A program made the position numbers and the translations under genes. A DNA stretch of 64,000 nt from Variovorax sp. YR216 (GTDB lineage: Bacteria; Pseudomonadota; Gammaproteobacteria; Burkholderiales; Burkholderiaceae_C). The stretch is from NCBI RefSeq assembly GCF_900107745.1, contig NZ_FNRO01000001.1, forward strand, positions 620,001-684,000. Direction: 5' to 3'. Shown here piece after piece: positions 53,140 through 62,799 of the stretch (its first letter is position 1; every line of letters starts with the position of its first letter). The notes beneath the pieces were generated by a model that saw only the letters and a list, made by a program, of their open reading frames with translations, had not been told where the DNA came from and did not search any database.

Positions 53140-56100
53140 TTACTCGTAGACGACGGCCGCCTTGCCGGCATCGGCCTGCGCCATCCAGCTCGCCAGCGCG
53201 GCATCGGTCGGGAAGAACTTGGCGCGCTCTCCGAGCTGAAGCTCGACTTGCGCGCCGTTCCGGGCCATCGAAAGGCGCACGCCCAGCCCCTGCAGCAGTT
53301 CGCCATGCTCGCTCTGCTCGGTGCGCGGCGGAAACTCCTTCACGAGCCGCGCGATGTCGGGCGCCTTGCCGTTGACCGACACACGCAGGTACTTTCCGAA
53401 GCGGCAGCGCGCCGCGGCCAGATCCCACGCGTTCATCACCTGGAAGCGCGCCTCGAAACCGCCGCGCGCCGGCTGCAGGCGGCCGCTCACGATCACCAGC
53501 TCATCGTCCTTGAGCACATTGCGGTTGGCGTTGAACAGCGCTTCGTCGGCGGTTGCCTCGATCGAGCCCGACTTGTCGTCCAGCTTGAAGATGCACAGGC
53601 GCCCGCGCTGGCCGTTGATGACGCGGAAGTCGCTCACGATGCCCGCGATCACCTGTTGCTCGCGGCTGTCGATCAGGTCGTCGATCGCGCGCTTGCAGAA
53701 GCGGCGCACCTCGTGCTCGACTTCGTCGAAAAGATGGCCCGACAGGTAGAAGCCGACGGCCGTCTTCTCGTACGTCAGCCGTTCCTTCACGCCCCATGGC
53801 GTCGCATCGATCAGGTCGGGCTCCTGCGCTGCGGAGCCATGCTCGCTGTCGCCGAAGATGTCGACCTGCGCCGCATTGGCCTCGGTCGCCACCGCGAACT
53901 CGAAGGCACGGTCGAGCGATGCGATCAGCGACGCCCGGTTCTGCTGCAGCGAATCGAAGGCGCCAGCCTTGATCAGCGCCTCGACGGTGCGCTTGTTGAT
54001 GCGCTGGCGGTCCACGCGCACGCAGAAGTCGAACAGGCTCTTGAAGGGACCGCCCTCTTGGCGCGCCCGGACCACCGCCTCGACGGCAAGCTGCCCGGTG
54101 CCTTTCACCGCGCCCAAGCCGTAGCGGATGACCTTGTCGTTGACCGGCTCGAAGCGGTAGTTGCCGCGGTTCACGTCCGGCGGCTCGAAGGTCAGGCCGA
54201 AGTTCTTCTGCGCGTCCTCGAACAACACCTTGAGCTTGTCGGTGTTGTCCATTTCCACGGTCATGTTGGCGCAGAAGAACTCCGCCGTGTAGTGGACCTT
54301 CAGCCAGCCGGTGTGATACGCCAGCAGCGAGTAGGCGGCCGCGTGCGACTTGTTGAAGCCGTAGCCCGCGAACTTCTCCATCAGGTCGAAGATCTCGTCG
54401 GCCTTCGCTTCCTCGATGCCGTTCTGCGCCGCTCCCTTGCGGAAGATCTGGCGATGCTCGGCCATTTCCTCGGCCTTCTTCTTGCCCATCGCGCGGCGCA
54501 AGAGGTCGGCGCCGCCGAGCGAGTAGCCGCCGAGGATCTGCGCGGTCTGCATCACCTGTTCCTGGTAGACCATGATCCCGTAGGTCTCGGAGAGCATGTC
54601 GGCCACCAGCGGATGCGGATACTCGACCGTCTCGCGCCCGTGCTTGCGCGCGACGAAGCTCGGGATCAGGTCCATCGGGCCCGGGCGGTACAGCGCGTTC
54701 AGCGCGATCAGGTCCTCGAGCCGCGTCGGCCGCGCGTCCTTCAACATGCCCTGCATGCCGCGCGATTCGAACTGGAACACGGCTTCCGTCTTGCCGTCGG
54801 CGAAGAGCCGGTAGGTCGGCGCATCGTCGAGCGGGATGTTCTCGAAGGCGAAGTTCTCCTGCCCCTTGTGCCGCTGGACGATGAACTCCTTCGCGATCTC
54901 CAGGATCGTGAGCGTCGCGAGCCCCAGAAAGTCGAACTTCACGAGGCCGACGGCTTCGACGTCGTCCTTGTCGTACTGGCTCACCGCCGAGTCGCTGCCG
55001 GGCTGCTGGTAGAGCGGGCAGAAATCGGTGAGCTTGCCCGGCGCGATCAGCACGCCACCGGCGTGCATGCCGATGTTGCGGGTCATGCCTTCGAGCTTCT
55101 GCGCCATCTCGACGACGGTGCGGACCTCTTCTTCCTTCTCGATGCGGGCCGCAAGCTGCGGTTCCATCTCGATGGCGTAATTGTTCTTGTCGCCTTCGAC
55201 CTTCGGGCTCGGCGGATATTGCAGCGTGACCGACATGCCCGGCTTGTTCGGGATGAGCTTGCTGATGCCGTCGCAGAAGGTGTAGCTCATGTCCATCACG
55301 CGGCCCACGTCGCGAATGGCGGCGCGCGCCGCCATGGTGCCGAAGGTGGCGATCTGGCTCACCGCATCGCGGCCGTACTTGTCTTTCACGTAGTCGATCA
55401 CGCGGTCGCGGTTGCCCTGGCAGAAGTCGATGTCGAAGTCAGGCATCGACACGCGCTCCGGGTTCAGGAAACGCTCGAAGAGCAGCTTGTATTCGAGCGG
55501 ATCGAGGTCGGTGATCTTCAGCGCATACGCCACCAGCGAGCCCGCGCCGGACCCCCGGCCCGGCCCCACCGGACAGCCGTTGTTCTTGGCCCAGTTGATG
55601 AAGTCGCCCACGATCAGGAAGTAGCCGGGGAACCCCATCTTCAGGATGGTGTTGATCTCGAATTCCAGCCGCTCGACGTAGCGCGGCCGCTCGGCGTCGC
55701 GCTTTGCCGCATCGGGAAAGAGATGCGCGAGGCGGGCTTCGAGTCCTTCGAAGGAAGCGTGCCGGAAGTACTCCTCGATCGGCATGCCATTGGGCGTCGG
55801 GAAGTTCGGCAGTTGCGGCTTGCCGAGCACCAGCGTCAGATTGCAGCGCTTGGCGATCTCCAGGGTGTTGGCGATCGCGCTCGGCACGTCGGCGAAGAGC
55901 GCCTCCATCTCGGCCGAGGACTTGAAGTACTGCTCCTTGGTGAACTTGCGGATGCGGCGCGGATTGCCGAGGATTTCGCCTTCGGAAATGCACACGCGCG
56001 CCTCGTGTGCCTCGTAGTCGTCAGCGGTCGCGAACTGCACCGGATGCGTCGCGACCACCGGCAGCCGCAGGCGCGCGGCGAGTTGCACGGCAGCGATCAC

Positions 56101-56640
56101 GTGCGGCTCGTCGTCCGGCCGGCCGGCACGCTGCAGCTCGATGTAGAAGCGGTGCGGAAAGATGCCCGCCAGTTGCAGCGCGACTTCGGCGGCGCGCTCG
56201 TGCTGTCCCTGGAGCAGCGGCCCGCCCAGCGGCCCGGCCTGCGCGCCGGACAGCGCGAGCAGCCCGCCCTGCAATTCCTTGAGCCACGCCAGCTTGCACG
56301 CTGCCTGCGCCTGTCCGCGCCCGACGTTCTGCGTCCAGGCGCGCGCGAGGAGTTCGCAGAGGTTGAGGTACCCCTCCTTGTTCTGCACCAGCAGCACGAT
56401 GCGCGCGAGCGCTGCAGGGTCCGATCCCAGGCCCTCGACCACCACTTCGGCACCCAGGACGGGCTTGACGCCCTTGCCTCGCGCTTCCTTGTAGAACTTG
56501 ACGCCGCCGAACAGGTTGTTCAGGTCGGTGATCGCCAGCGCGGGCTGTTGATCGGCGGCGGCCGCCTTGACAACGTCATCGATGCGATTGGTGCCGTCGA
56601 CGACGGAAAACTCGGTGTGCAGGCGCAGGTGAACAAACAT
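53140..56640 (-). CDS. dnaE: DNA polymerase III alpha subunit
   Basis: Replicative polymerase of 1166 residues, the usual length of DnaE1. In order: PHP domain (VHLRLHTEFSVVDGTNRID), palm with catalytic aspartates in MPDFDIDFCQGNRDRVIDYV near residue 400, fingers with ATFGTMAARAAIRDVGRVMD and GYGFNKSHAAAYSLLAYHTG, an HhH region (LIKAGAFDSLQQNRASLIAS) and an OB domain (GIVSDFRVINGQRGRLCIFK). No intein or frameshift is seen. It is divergent from trhO with 84 bp between. Confidence 0.97.
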   Translation of the reverse strand: MFVHLRLHTEFSVVDGTNRIDDVVKAAAADQQPALAITDLNNLFGGVKFYKEARGKGVKPVLGAEVVVEGLGSDPAALARIVLLVQNKEGYLNLCELLARAWTQNVGRGQAQAACKLAWLKELQGGLLALSGAQAGPLGGPLLQGQHERAAEVALQLAGIFPHRFYIELQRAGRPDDEPHVIAAVQLAARLRLPVVATHPVQFATADDYEAHEARVCISEGEILGNPRRIRKFTKEQYFKSSAEMEALFADVPSAIANTLEIAKRCNLTLVLGKPQLPNFPTPNGMPIEEYFRHASFEGLEARLAHLFPDAAKRDAERPRYVERLEFEINTILKMGFPGYFLIVGDFINWAKNNGCPVGPGRGSGAGSLVAYALKITDLDPLEYKLLFERFLNPERVSMPDFDIDFCQGNRDRVIDYVKDKYGRDAVSQIATFGTMAARAAIRDVGRVMDMSYTFCDGISKLIPNKPGMSVTLQYPPSPKVEGDKNNYAIEMEPQLAARIEKEEEVRTVVEMAQKLEGMTRNIGMHAGGVLIAPGKLTDFCPLYQQPGSDSAVSQYDKDDVEAVGLVKFDFLGLATLTILEIAKEFIVQRHKGQENFAFENIPLDDAPTYRLFADGKTEAVFQFESRGMQGMLKDARPTRLEDLIALNALYRPGPMDLIPSFVARKHGRETVEYPHPLVADMLSETYGIMVYQEQVMQTAQILGGYSLGGADLLRRAMGKKKAEEMAEHRQIFRKGAAQNGIEEAKADEIFDLMEKFAGYGFNKSHAAAYSLLAYHTGWLKVHYTAEFFCANMTVEMDNTDKLKVLFEDAQKNFGLTFEPPDVNRGNYRFEPVNDKVIRYGLGAVKGTGQLAVEAVVRARQEGGPFKSLFDFCVRVDRQRINKRTVEALIKAGAFDSLQQNRASLIASLDRAFEFAVATEANAAQVDIFGDSEHGSAAQEPDLIDATPWGVKERLTYEKTAVGFYLSGHLFDEVEHEVRRFCKRAIDDLIDSREQQVIAGIVSDFRVINGQRGRLCIFKLDDKSGSIEATADEALFNANRNVLKDDELVIVSGRLQPARGGFEARFQVMNAWDLAAARCRFGKYLRVSVNGKAPDIARLVKEFPPRTEQSEHGELLQGLGVRLSMARNGAQVELQLGERAKFFPTDAALASWMAQADAGKAAVVYE

Positions 56641-56724
56641 CCGTCGATTGTAGAAAGCGCGACCTCCACGATGTGATCTCGCTGTCCCTATTGCATCGGG
56701 CCGGGCCGCCTAAAATCCCGCCCC

Positions 56725-57510
56725 GTGCAAGAGACTTTGAACATTGCGGCCTACAAGTTCGTCCCGATCGACGATGCCGCCGAACTGCGCGACACGCTTC
56801 GCGCCCAGACCCACGCGCTCGGACTCAAGGGCACCATCCTGGTTGCGCAGGAAGGTATCAATCTGTTCGTGGCGGGCACGCCCGACTCGGTGCGCGCCTT
56901 CCTGGCCTCGCTGCGCGCAGATCCGCGCTTTGCGGACCTCGAAGCCAAGGAGAGCTGGTCCGCGTCGCAGCCCTTCCGCCGCATGCTGGTGAAGATCAAG
57001 CGCGAAATCATCCGCATGGACCATCCCGCCATCCAGCCGGCCGCCGGCCGGGCGCCCGGCGTGGACGCCGCCACGCTCAAGCGCTGGCTCGACCAGGGCC
57101 ATGACGATGCCGGCAAGCCGGTGGCGATGCTCGATACGCGCAATGCGTTCGAGGTCGACTACGGCACGTTCGAAGGCGCGATCGACTGGCGGATCCACAA
57201 GTTCACCGAGTTTCCCAAGGCCGTGCAGAAGCACCGCGACGAGCTCGCCGGCAAGACGGTGGTCAGTTTCTGCACTGGCGGCATCCGCTGCGAGAAGGCC
57301 GCGATCCTGATGCACGAACTCGGTCTGGACAACGTGTTGCAGCTCGACGGCGGCATCCTCAAGTACTTCGAGGAAGTCGGCGGCGCGCACTACAGCGGCG
57401 AGTGCTTCGTCTTCGACGGCCGCGAATCGCTCTCGCCGGACCTCAAGGCACGCGCCAACGGCGTGAGCGCCCGGGCCTCGGAAGACCCGGACATCGGAAT
57501 CAAGCGCTGA
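56725..57510 (+). CDS. trhO: tRNA uridine(34) hydroxylase, rhodanese type
   Basis: TrhO (YceA) family, which makes 5-hydroxyuridine at the wobble position of several tRNAs using oxygen. The 261 residues contain the N-terminal domain ([19 protein letters not shown]) and a rhodanese domain ([20 protein letters not shown]) with catalytic Cys183 in [17 protein letters not shown]. The start is GTG at 56725, fitting the family N-terminus. A divergent promoter region separates it from dnaE. Confidence 0.92.
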   Translation: MQETLNIAAYKFVPIDDAAELRDTLRAQTHALGLKGTILVAQEGINLFVAGTPDSVRAFLASLRADPRFADLEAKESWSASQPFRRMLVKIKREIIRMDHPAIQPAAGRAPGVDAATLKRWLDQGHDDAGKPVAMLDTRNAFEVDYGTFEGAIDWRIHKFTEFPKAVQKHRDELAGKTVVSFCTGGIRCEKAAILMHELGLDNVLQLDGGILKYFEEVGGAHYSGECFVFDGRESLSPDLKARANGVSARASEDPDIGIKR

Positions 57511-57513
57511 TCT

Positions 57514-58413
57514 TCATTTCGCCTGGCTCGCCGGGCGGAAGGCTGGATGGTCGGGCAGCGGGATGAATTCCGTCTCGCCCGGCACATGGCCGATGCGCTG
57601 CGCGGTCCAGTCGGCGCCGGCTTCAAAGATGCGTTCGCGCCGGCTCGACACGAAGTTCCAGGTGATGAAGCGCGGGCCGTCGAGCGGCTCGCCGCCGATG
57701 ACCACCGCGCGGACCGCGCCCTGCGTGGTCAACACGCCGCCCTGTCCATCGGGCAGCGTCGCCATCGTGTGCTGGGCGACGGTTTCGCCGTCGAGCATCA
57801 GGTCGCCATCGACCGGGTAGATCGCCAGTTCCTCCGCCAGCGCCGGCAACTCGAAGCGCGCGCCGGCCGGCAACGCGAGGTCGAGGTAGATCGTCTTCGA
57901 AAACGTCTTCACCGGGGAACGCACGCCAAAGGCCTCGCCGACCAGCACCCGCACCGGCACGCCCTGCACGTCGAGCGCCGGAATATCTTCCGCCGCCGTG
58001 TGCGTGAAGCTGGGCTCGGCCTCCTCATGCGCCTGCGGGAGAGCGCACCAGAGCTGGAGGCCGTGATTCACATACGTCGCCTGGAGCAGGCGCTCAGGCT
58101 TGCGCTCCGAATGCACGATGCCGCGGCCGGCGGTCATCCAGTTGATCGCGCCGGGGCGGATCTCCTGCACGCTGCCGAGGCTGTCGCGATGCATCATCGC
58201 GCCCTCGAACAGATAGGTCACCGTCGCGAGGCCGATGTGCGGGTGCGGTCGCACGTCATGCTGGTTGCCGGGCTGCTCGGTCGCCGGCCCGAAATGATCG
58301 AAGAACACGAAAGGCCCGACCGAACGGCGCTTGGCGGCCGGCAGCAGGCGGCGGACGTTGAAGCCGCCTCCCAGGTCCTTGTCATGCGGCTGAAGCTGGA
58401 GCGTCGCGGTCAT
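57514..58413 (-). CDS. Pirin family protein (first of two)
   Basis: Bicupin of the pirin family, 299 residues. The metal-binding N-terminal cupin shows FFDHFGPAT, VRPHPHIGLATVTYLFEGAM and GRGIVHSERKPER, with conserved His and Glu ligands. Some bacterial pirins are quercetinases, and others alter metabolism through protein contacts; the role is unknown here. It converges with trhO 3 bp away. Upstream is repeat copy B and a WrbA-like gene on the same strand. Confidence 0.9.
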   Translation of the reverse strand: MTATLQLQPHDKDLGGGFNVRRLLPAAKRRSVGPFVFFDHFGPATEQPGNQHDVRPHPHIGLATVTYLFEGAMMHRDSLGSVQEIRPGAINWMTAGRGIVHSERKPERLLQATYVNHGLQLWCALPQAHEEAEPSFTHTAAEDIPALDVQGVPVRVLVGEAFGVRSPVKTFSKTIYLDLALPAGARFELPALAEELAIYPVDGDLMLDGETVAQHTMATLPDGQGGVLTTQGAVRAVVIGGEPLDGPRFITWNFVSSRRERIFEAGADWTAQRIGHVPGETEFIPLPDHPAFRPASQAK

Positions 58414-58464
58414 CGTGGTGTCCTAGAGAGTTGCGTTGCAGTTGTCCGCTGTCCTCAGACCAGA

Positions 58465-58550
58465 AACCCCGCGGAACCGGCTCTGCCGGGCCGCCGGGGT
58501 TGCCCCCGGCGAGGGGGTTTGCGGCCACACGAAGTGGGCAAGCATGGGGG
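58465..58550 (-). repeat. Dispersed GC-rich intergenic repeat, copy B (inverted)
   Basis: Between the pirin and WrbA-like genes. Read on the minus strand it gives CCCACTTCGTGTGGCCGC, CCCCCTCGCCGGGGGCA, GCGGCCCGGCAGAGCCGG and TTCCGCGGGG, the same blocks in the same order as copy D. Confidence 0.75.
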
Positions 58551-58555
58551 AGAGT

Positions 58556-59098
58556 CTATGTGACCACTGCGGCGACGCGCTCGCCGAAAGCGATTGCGGT
58601 TTCAAAATCGCCCTTGGCCATCTCAGCGGGACTGGCGTCCGTGGGCGACGTCGTCAGCAGGCCGTTGTAGCCGCCGACGTAGTTGATCGAATCGCGCTTC
58701 GCGGCCTTGTCGTTGCTCGGCATGATGCCGAGGCTGATCCAGAGCCCACCGTGCTGCATCGCAAAGTGCCACAGGTAGGTCAGCGTGGCATCCTTGTCGC
58801 CGTTCATTGCGCTGCTGTTGCTGAAGCCGGCGAAGAACTTGTTCTTCCAGCCCTGCGTGTACCAGACCTTCGACGAGGCGTCGGCAAACTTCTTGAACTG
58901 CCAGCTCGGGCCGCCCATGTAGGTCGGCGCGCCGAGGATGATGGCATCGGCGCCCGCGAGAAGCTCCCAGCCACCGGCGGGAAGGTTGCCGTCGGCATCG
59001 ATCGCCAGCAGGTGCGCGCCCGCGCCATCGGCCACGGCCTGCGCCACGCGCTGCGTGTGCCCGTAGCCCGAATGAAAAACAACAACGATCTCGGCCAT
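58556..59098 (-). CDS. WrbA-like flavodoxin/NAD(P)H quinone oxidoreductase
   Basis: FMN-binding protein of 180 residues. The flavin phosphate loop is FHSGYGHTQRVAQAVADG, followed by IILGAPTYMGGPSWQFKKFA and GWKNKFFAGFSNSSAMNGDK, as in WrbA-type quinone reductases, which keep quinones fully reduced. It lies in a minus-strand group with pirin and DoxX genes. The alternative is a generic NADPH-dependent FMN reductase. Family call good, substrate unknown. Confidence 0.85.
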   Translation of the reverse strand: MAEIVVVFHSGYGHTQRVAQAVADGAGAHLLAIDADGNLPAGGWELLAGADAIILGAPTYMGGPSWQFKKFADASSKVWYTQGWKNKFFAGFSNSSAMNGDKDATLTYLWHFAMQHGGLWISLGIMPSNDKAAKRDSINYVGGYNGLLTTSPTDASPAEMAKGDFETAIAFGERVAAVVT

Positions 59099-59135
59099 CG
59101 CCCTTCCTTGCTTGTGAAGCGGCAGAGCTTATGCC

Positions 59136-59229
59136 AGAAACACCGCGGACCGGCTTTTGCCGGTCCGCGGTGTTGCCCCCCCTGCAAGGGGGTGTCAGAG
59201 CCACACGAAGTGGGCGAGGCTGGGGGTGA
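59136..59229 (-). repeat. Dispersed GC-rich intergenic repeat, copy C (inverted)
   Basis: Between the WrbA-like and DoxX genes. It has a long palindrome (CACCGCGGACCGGC, TTTT, GCCGGTCCGCGGTG; 14-bp stem), then CCCCCCTGCAAGGGGG and CCACACGAAGTGGGCGAGG. It matches copy B closely in the last block and in layout. Confidence 0.75.
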
Positions 59230-59232
59230 GCC

Positions 59233-59676
59233 TTACTTCTTGTCGATGCTGATGCGACCGGGACCGAAAGCGGCGATAGCCAGGAGACCACCGGCGATCG
59301 CGAGGTTCTTGAAGAACATCAGCTGGTTCACATACGCCTTCTCGGCGGGCATGCCCCAGTAGTTGTGGAAGAACAGCGCAGCCGCCACGGTGAACACCGC
59401 AATGACGATCGCCGACAGGCGCGTCTTGAACCCGACCAGCAGCAGGATGCCAAGGCCGAGCTCGACGACGATCGCGATCACCGCGCCAAGCTGCGGCAGC
59501 GGAAGGCCCGCGGAGGCGATGTAGCCCACGGTGCCGGCGAAGCCCATGATCTTGCCGAAGCCGGCCGGAATGAAGAGCGCCGCGATCAGGATGCGGCCGA
59601 TGAGGGCCAGCGCGTCTTGCGCCGCGCCGGTGGTTGCGGCCGGAGCGGCGTAGTTGGATGCGGTGGTGGTGGTCAT
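59233..59676 (-). CDS. DoxX family membrane protein
   Basis: Integral membrane protein of 147 residues with four hydrophobic segments (ALALIGRILIAALFIPAGF; LGAVIAIVVELGLGILLLVG; AIVIAVFTVAAALFFHNY; NLAIAGGLLAIAAFG). The FIPAGFGKIMGFAGTVGYIA segment is typical of DoxX/YphA. DoxX-like proteins occur in oxidative-stress membrane complexes in some bacteria; function here is not known. It lies between the WrbA-like and second pirin genes on the same strand, 43 bp after the pirin. Confidence 0.9.
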   Translation of the reverse strand: MTTTTASNYAAPAATTGAAQDALALIGRILIAALFIPAGFGKIMGFAGTVGYIASAGLPLPQLGAVIAIVVELGLGILLLVGFKTRLSAIVIAVFTVAAALFFHNYWGMPAEKAYVNQLMFFKNLAIAGGLLAIAAFGPGRISIDKK

Positions 59677-59719
59677 TGGATGGACTCCTGGGTTGAAAAA
59701 AACGTGAATGAGTTCGATG

Positions 59720-60421
59720 TCAGGCCGCGAGGTCGAACACCAGCACTTCGGCGTTCTTGCCGCCGTCGAGCGTGAGTTTCGATTCGCCCTGGATCAAGGC
59801 GGCATCTCCGGTGGTGAGCTTCGTACCGTTGGCCTCGAGCTCGCCGCGCACCAGGTGCACGTAGCTCTTGCGCTTCGGATCGAGCGTCAGATCGGCCTTT
59901 TCGTCGCCGTCCAACAGGCCCGCGAAGAGCTTCGCGTCGGCATGTATCAGCACCGAGCCTTCCGCGCCGTCGGGCGACGCGACCAGGCGCAGCTTGCCGC
60001 GCTTCTCGTCTTCCGAAAAGCTCTTCTGCTCGTAGCCCGGCTCGATGCCGCGCACGTTCGGTTCGATCCAGATTTGCAGAAAGTGCGTGGTCTGGTCGGC
60101 CTTGTGGTTGAACTCGCTGTGCATCACGCCACGCCCGGCGCTCATGCGCTGCACATCGCCGGGGGGAATGGATTCCACGTTGCCCATGCTGTCCTTGTGC
60201 GCCAATTCGCCGGACAGCACGTAGCTGATGATCTCCATGTCCCGGTGACCGTGCGTGCCGAAGCCGGCGCCGGCCGCGACGCGGTCTTCATTGATCACGC
60301 GCAGGTTGCCGAAACCCATGTGCTCGGGGTCGTAGTAGCCGGCGAAGGAAAAACTGTGAAACGAGCGCAGCCAGCCGTGATCGGCATAGCCTCGTTCCTG
60401 GGATTTACGGACTTGCAACAT
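59720..60421 (-). CDS. Pirin family protein, YhhW type (second of two)
   Basis: Pirin-like bicupin of 233 residues. The N-terminal cupin has SFHSFSFAGYYDPEHMGFGN, FGTHGHRDMEIISYVLSGEL and SAGRGVMHSEFNH with metal-ligand His and Glu residues. E. coli YhhW degrades quercetin, so it may act on phenolics. The start MLQVRKSQERGY at 60421 is the family start; the frame is open a little upstream. It is divergent from the LysR gene and is the most likely regulated target. Confidence 0.9.
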   Translation of the reverse strand: MLQVRKSQERGYADHGWLRSFHSFSFAGYYDPEHMGFGNLRVINEDRVAAGAGFGTHGHRDMEIISYVLSGELAHKDSMGNVESIPPGDVQRMSAGRGVMHSEFNHKADQTTHFLQIWIEPNVRGIEPGYEQKSFSEDEKRGKLRLVASPDGAEGSVLIHADAKLFAGLLDGDEKADLTLDPKRKSYVHLVRGELEANGTKLTTGDAALIQGESKLTLDGGKNAEVLVFDLAA

Positions 60422-60461
60422 CGTTGAACTCCTGCCCTTCCATCGAGGGCCTCTTCGGTAT

Positions 60462-60480
60462 GCCGCGCCCTGTGCGCGGC
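60462..60480. promoter_or_regulatory. Palindrome between the pirin and LysR genes
   Basis: GCCGCGC-CCTGT-GCGCGGC is a perfect 7-5-7 inverted repeat in the 111-bp divergent gap, 41 bp before the pirin start and 52 bp before the LysR start. It could be the LysR binding site or a hairpin in a leader. It is GC-rich, so chance cannot be ruled out. Confidence 0.35.
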
Positions 60481-60532
60481 GGATGTGCAGAACTTTAGGG
60501 TCCGGGCCTACCGCCAAAAGCAATGCCGTTTG

Positions 60533-61522
60533 ATGGCATCATTCAATTTTTTTGAACGATCAGCCATCTTGCCGACCCCTCGCGATGTCCTGACGCCCGA
60601 CGCACTGGCCATGCTGCAGACCGTGGCGAGCACCGGCAGCTTCGCTGCGGCGGCTCGCACGCTCAACCTCGTGCCGAGCGCCTTGAGCTACCGGGTCCGG
60701 CTGATCGAGGACGCGCTGGATGTGCTGCTGTTCGACCGCAGCGGCCGTCAGGCGCGCGTGACCGAAGCCGGCGTCGAGCTGCTGCGCGAGGCGTCCCGGC
60801 TGCTCAGCGAGATCGATTCGGTGGCCAACCGGGTCAAGCGCGTCGCCACTGGCTGGGAGCCGATGCTCACCATCGCGGTCGACAGCGTCATCGCCCGCGA
60901 CCCGCTGCTCGACCTGGTCAACGCCTTCTACGCGCTCGAACCACCGACACGCCTCAAGCTGCGCGACGAGACGCTGCTGGGCACCATCGAGGCGCTGACG
61001 AGCGGCGAAGCCGATCTCGCCATCGGCGCGGTGCTCGACGCAGCCAGCCTCGCCTTCACCGCAACGGGCATCCGCAGCCGGCCGATTGGCGAACTGGCAT
61101 TCGTCTACGCCGTGGCGCCACACCATCCCCTGGCGCGCATTGACGAGCCGCTGAGCGACGACGTGCTCAAGCAGTACCGGGCGGTCGCAGCGGCGGACTC
61201 CTCGCGCGCCGGCCCGAGCATGACGGTCAACCTCGTCGGCGGGCAGGACGTGCTGACGGTGCCGACCATGCAGGCCAAGCTGGCCGCGCAACTGCACGGG
61301 CTGGGCGGCGGCTTCCTCCCCGAGCCGATGGCCCGGCCCTACATCGAGGCCGGCCACCTGGTCGAGAGGAAAACGGTGCGCGTGCAGCCGCTGGCCACCA
61401 TGCACTGCGCCTGGCGCGTGCGCACCGCCGGCAATCCGGGGCGCGCGCTGCAGTGGTGGCTCGAACAATTCGAGCACGAGGGCAGCCGCCGCGCGTTGCT
61501 CGAACGTCACCGCGGCAGATAG
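60533..61522 (+). CDS. LysR family transcriptional regulator
   Basis: LysR regulator of about 329 residues. The N-terminal helix-turn-helix reads LTPDALAMLQTVASTGSFAA then SALSYRVRLIEDALDVLLFD, and an effector domain of periplasmic-binding fold follows. The start is uncertain: ATG at 60533, or a TTG near 60570 giving the more usual N-terminus PTPRDVLTPDALAML. It is divergent from the pirin/DoxX/WrbA group, the typical layout for a LysR regulator and its targets. The effector is unknown. Confidence 0.9.
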   Translation: MASFNFFERSAILPTPRDVLTPDALAMLQTVASTGSFAAAARTLNLVPSALSYRVRLIEDALDVLLFDRSGRQARVTEAGVELLREASRLLSEIDSVANRVKRVATGWEPMLTIAVDSVIARDPLLDLVNAFYALEPPTRLKLRDETLLGTIEALTSGEADLAIGAVLDAASLAFTATGIRSRPIGELAFVYAVAPHHPLARIDEPLSDDVLKQYRAVAAADSSRAGPSMTVNLVGGQDVLTVPTMQAKLAAQLHGLGGGFLPEPMARPYIEAGHLVERKTVRVQPLATMHCAWRVRTAGNPGRALQWWLEQFEHEGSRRALLERHRGR

Positions 61523-61525
61523 ACC

Positions 61526-61619
61526 CACCCCCGTTGCTTGCTCACTTCGTGTAGCCGCCTCCCCCCTCAAGGGGGCGCATCCGGCGGCCCGGCAAAGCCG
61601 GTTCCGCGGGTACCCCCTG
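61526..61619 (+). repeat. Dispersed GC-rich intergenic repeat, copy D
   Basis: Between the LysR and FAD oxidoreductase genes. It contains TCACTTCGTGTAGCCGCC, CCCCCCTCAAGGGGGCGCA, GCGGCCCGGCAAAGCCGG and TTCCGCGGGTACCCC. It is the fullest + strand match to copy A and the inverse of copies B and C. Confidence 0.75.
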
Positions 61620-61711
61620 CTGGGTCCCGAGCATTGTTTCGGTCCTGAACCGAGCAGCAACGGTTAGAGTCGCTTTCAGCCATTCGACAATCAACCAGCG
61701 AGACGACCGAC

Positions 61712-62782
61712 ATGATTCTTCGCCCCCCCGCCGACCGCCACCGATCCACCCCGTCTCGCCACTATGCGGTGGTTGGGGCGGGCATCGCGGGCGTGGCTTG
61801 CGCCCGCACGCTGATCCAGGCGGGGCATCGCGTCACCGTGTTCGAGCGCGAGGCTGCACCGGGCGGGCGCATGGCTAGCGTCTCGACGCCGTTCGGCCGC
61901 TTCGACACCGGCGCGCAGTACTTCACCGTACGCGACCCGCGCTTCACGGCAGCGATCGAAACCGCGCCGGGCATCTGCAAGCCCTGGAGCGCGAACCTCG
62001 TGCGTGTGCTCGACGCGCACGGCCGGGTCGCCGAAGCCGCCCTCCCCGGCCTCGAACAGCACTGGGTGGCCCAGCCGGGCATGGATGCGCTCGTCGCGCA
62101 ATGGGCCGCGCCGCTGGGCGATGCCCTCGTCACCCGGACCAACGTGACACGCATCGAGCCTGATGCCCTCGATGCAACACGCTGGCAGCTCCGGACGACC
62201 GGCGACGATGATTCGCAGCACGTCTATTCGGGCTTCGACGCGGTGCTTCTCGCGGTGCCGCCGGCCCGCGCGCGCGAGCTTCTCGATGGCGGCCGACTCT
62301 CGCGAAAGATCAGCAAGAAGGTCGATCCGGTACGCATCGCGCCGTGCTGGACCCTGATGATCGCCTTCCCGCAGGCCAATCAGCCCACGATGTCGCACCT
62401 CGGCCCGCAATGGAACGTAGCGCGCAGCACGCACCACCGGATCGCCTGGCTGGCGCGCGAATCGTCCAAGCCCGGCCGCGACCGCATCGAACGCTGGACA
62501 GTGCAGGCCAGCCCGGCCTGGTCCCAGGAACATCTGCGCGACGGCCGCCCGCGCGTCGAGGCCAAGCTGCTTCGCGCCTTCGCCGAAATCACCGGCATCC
62601 GTGCCGAGCCGTCACATTCGCAGGCCCGCTGCTGGCCCGAGGCGCAGACGCAGGTGCCGGTCGGCGAAGAGCATCTGTGGGACGCCGAAGCCCGCATCGG
62701 CGTGGCGGGCGACTGGTGCCTCGGGCACCGGGTCGAGGACGCCTTTCTCTCGGGCCTCACATTGGCGCTCAAGGTCATCTGA
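61712..62782 (+). CDS. FAD-dependent oxidoreductase, amine oxidase/renalase-like
   Basis: Flavoprotein of 356 residues. The N-terminal Rossmann motif is [20 protein letters not shown], with [13 protein letters not shown] and [14 protein letters not shown] following, as in renalase-like NAD(P)/FAD oxidoreductases. The C-terminal FAD contact is [19 protein letters not shown]. The substrate is unknown. It lies 17 bp before gluQRS on the same strand, with no evident functional link. Confidence 0.88.
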   Translation: MILRPPADRHRSTPSRHYAVVGAGIAGVACARTLIQAGHRVTVFEREAAPGGRMASVSTPFGRFDTGAQYFTVRDPRFTAAIETAPGICKPWSANLVRVLDAHGRVAEAALPGLEQHWVAQPGMDALVAQWAAPLGDALVTRTNVTRIEPDALDATRWQLRTTGDDDSQHVYSGFDAVLLAVPPARARELLDGGRLSRKISKKVDPVRIAPCWTLMIAFPQANQPTMSHLGPQWNVARSTHHRIAWLARESSKPGRDRIERWTVQASPAWSQEHLRDGRPRVEAKLLRAFAEITGIRAEPSHSQARCWPEAQTQVPVGEEHLWDAEARIGVAGDWCLGHRVEDAFLSGLTLALKVI

Positions 62783-62799
62783 CGCCTTCGCGGAAAGGC

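Noticed and set aside
52570..56676. A very long open frame opposite dnaE
   Set aside because: Long antisense frames are expected in GC-rich coding DNA. Its translation is Arg/His/Gln/Leu-rich without family motifs, while the minus strand encodes a complete, motif-perfect DnaE.
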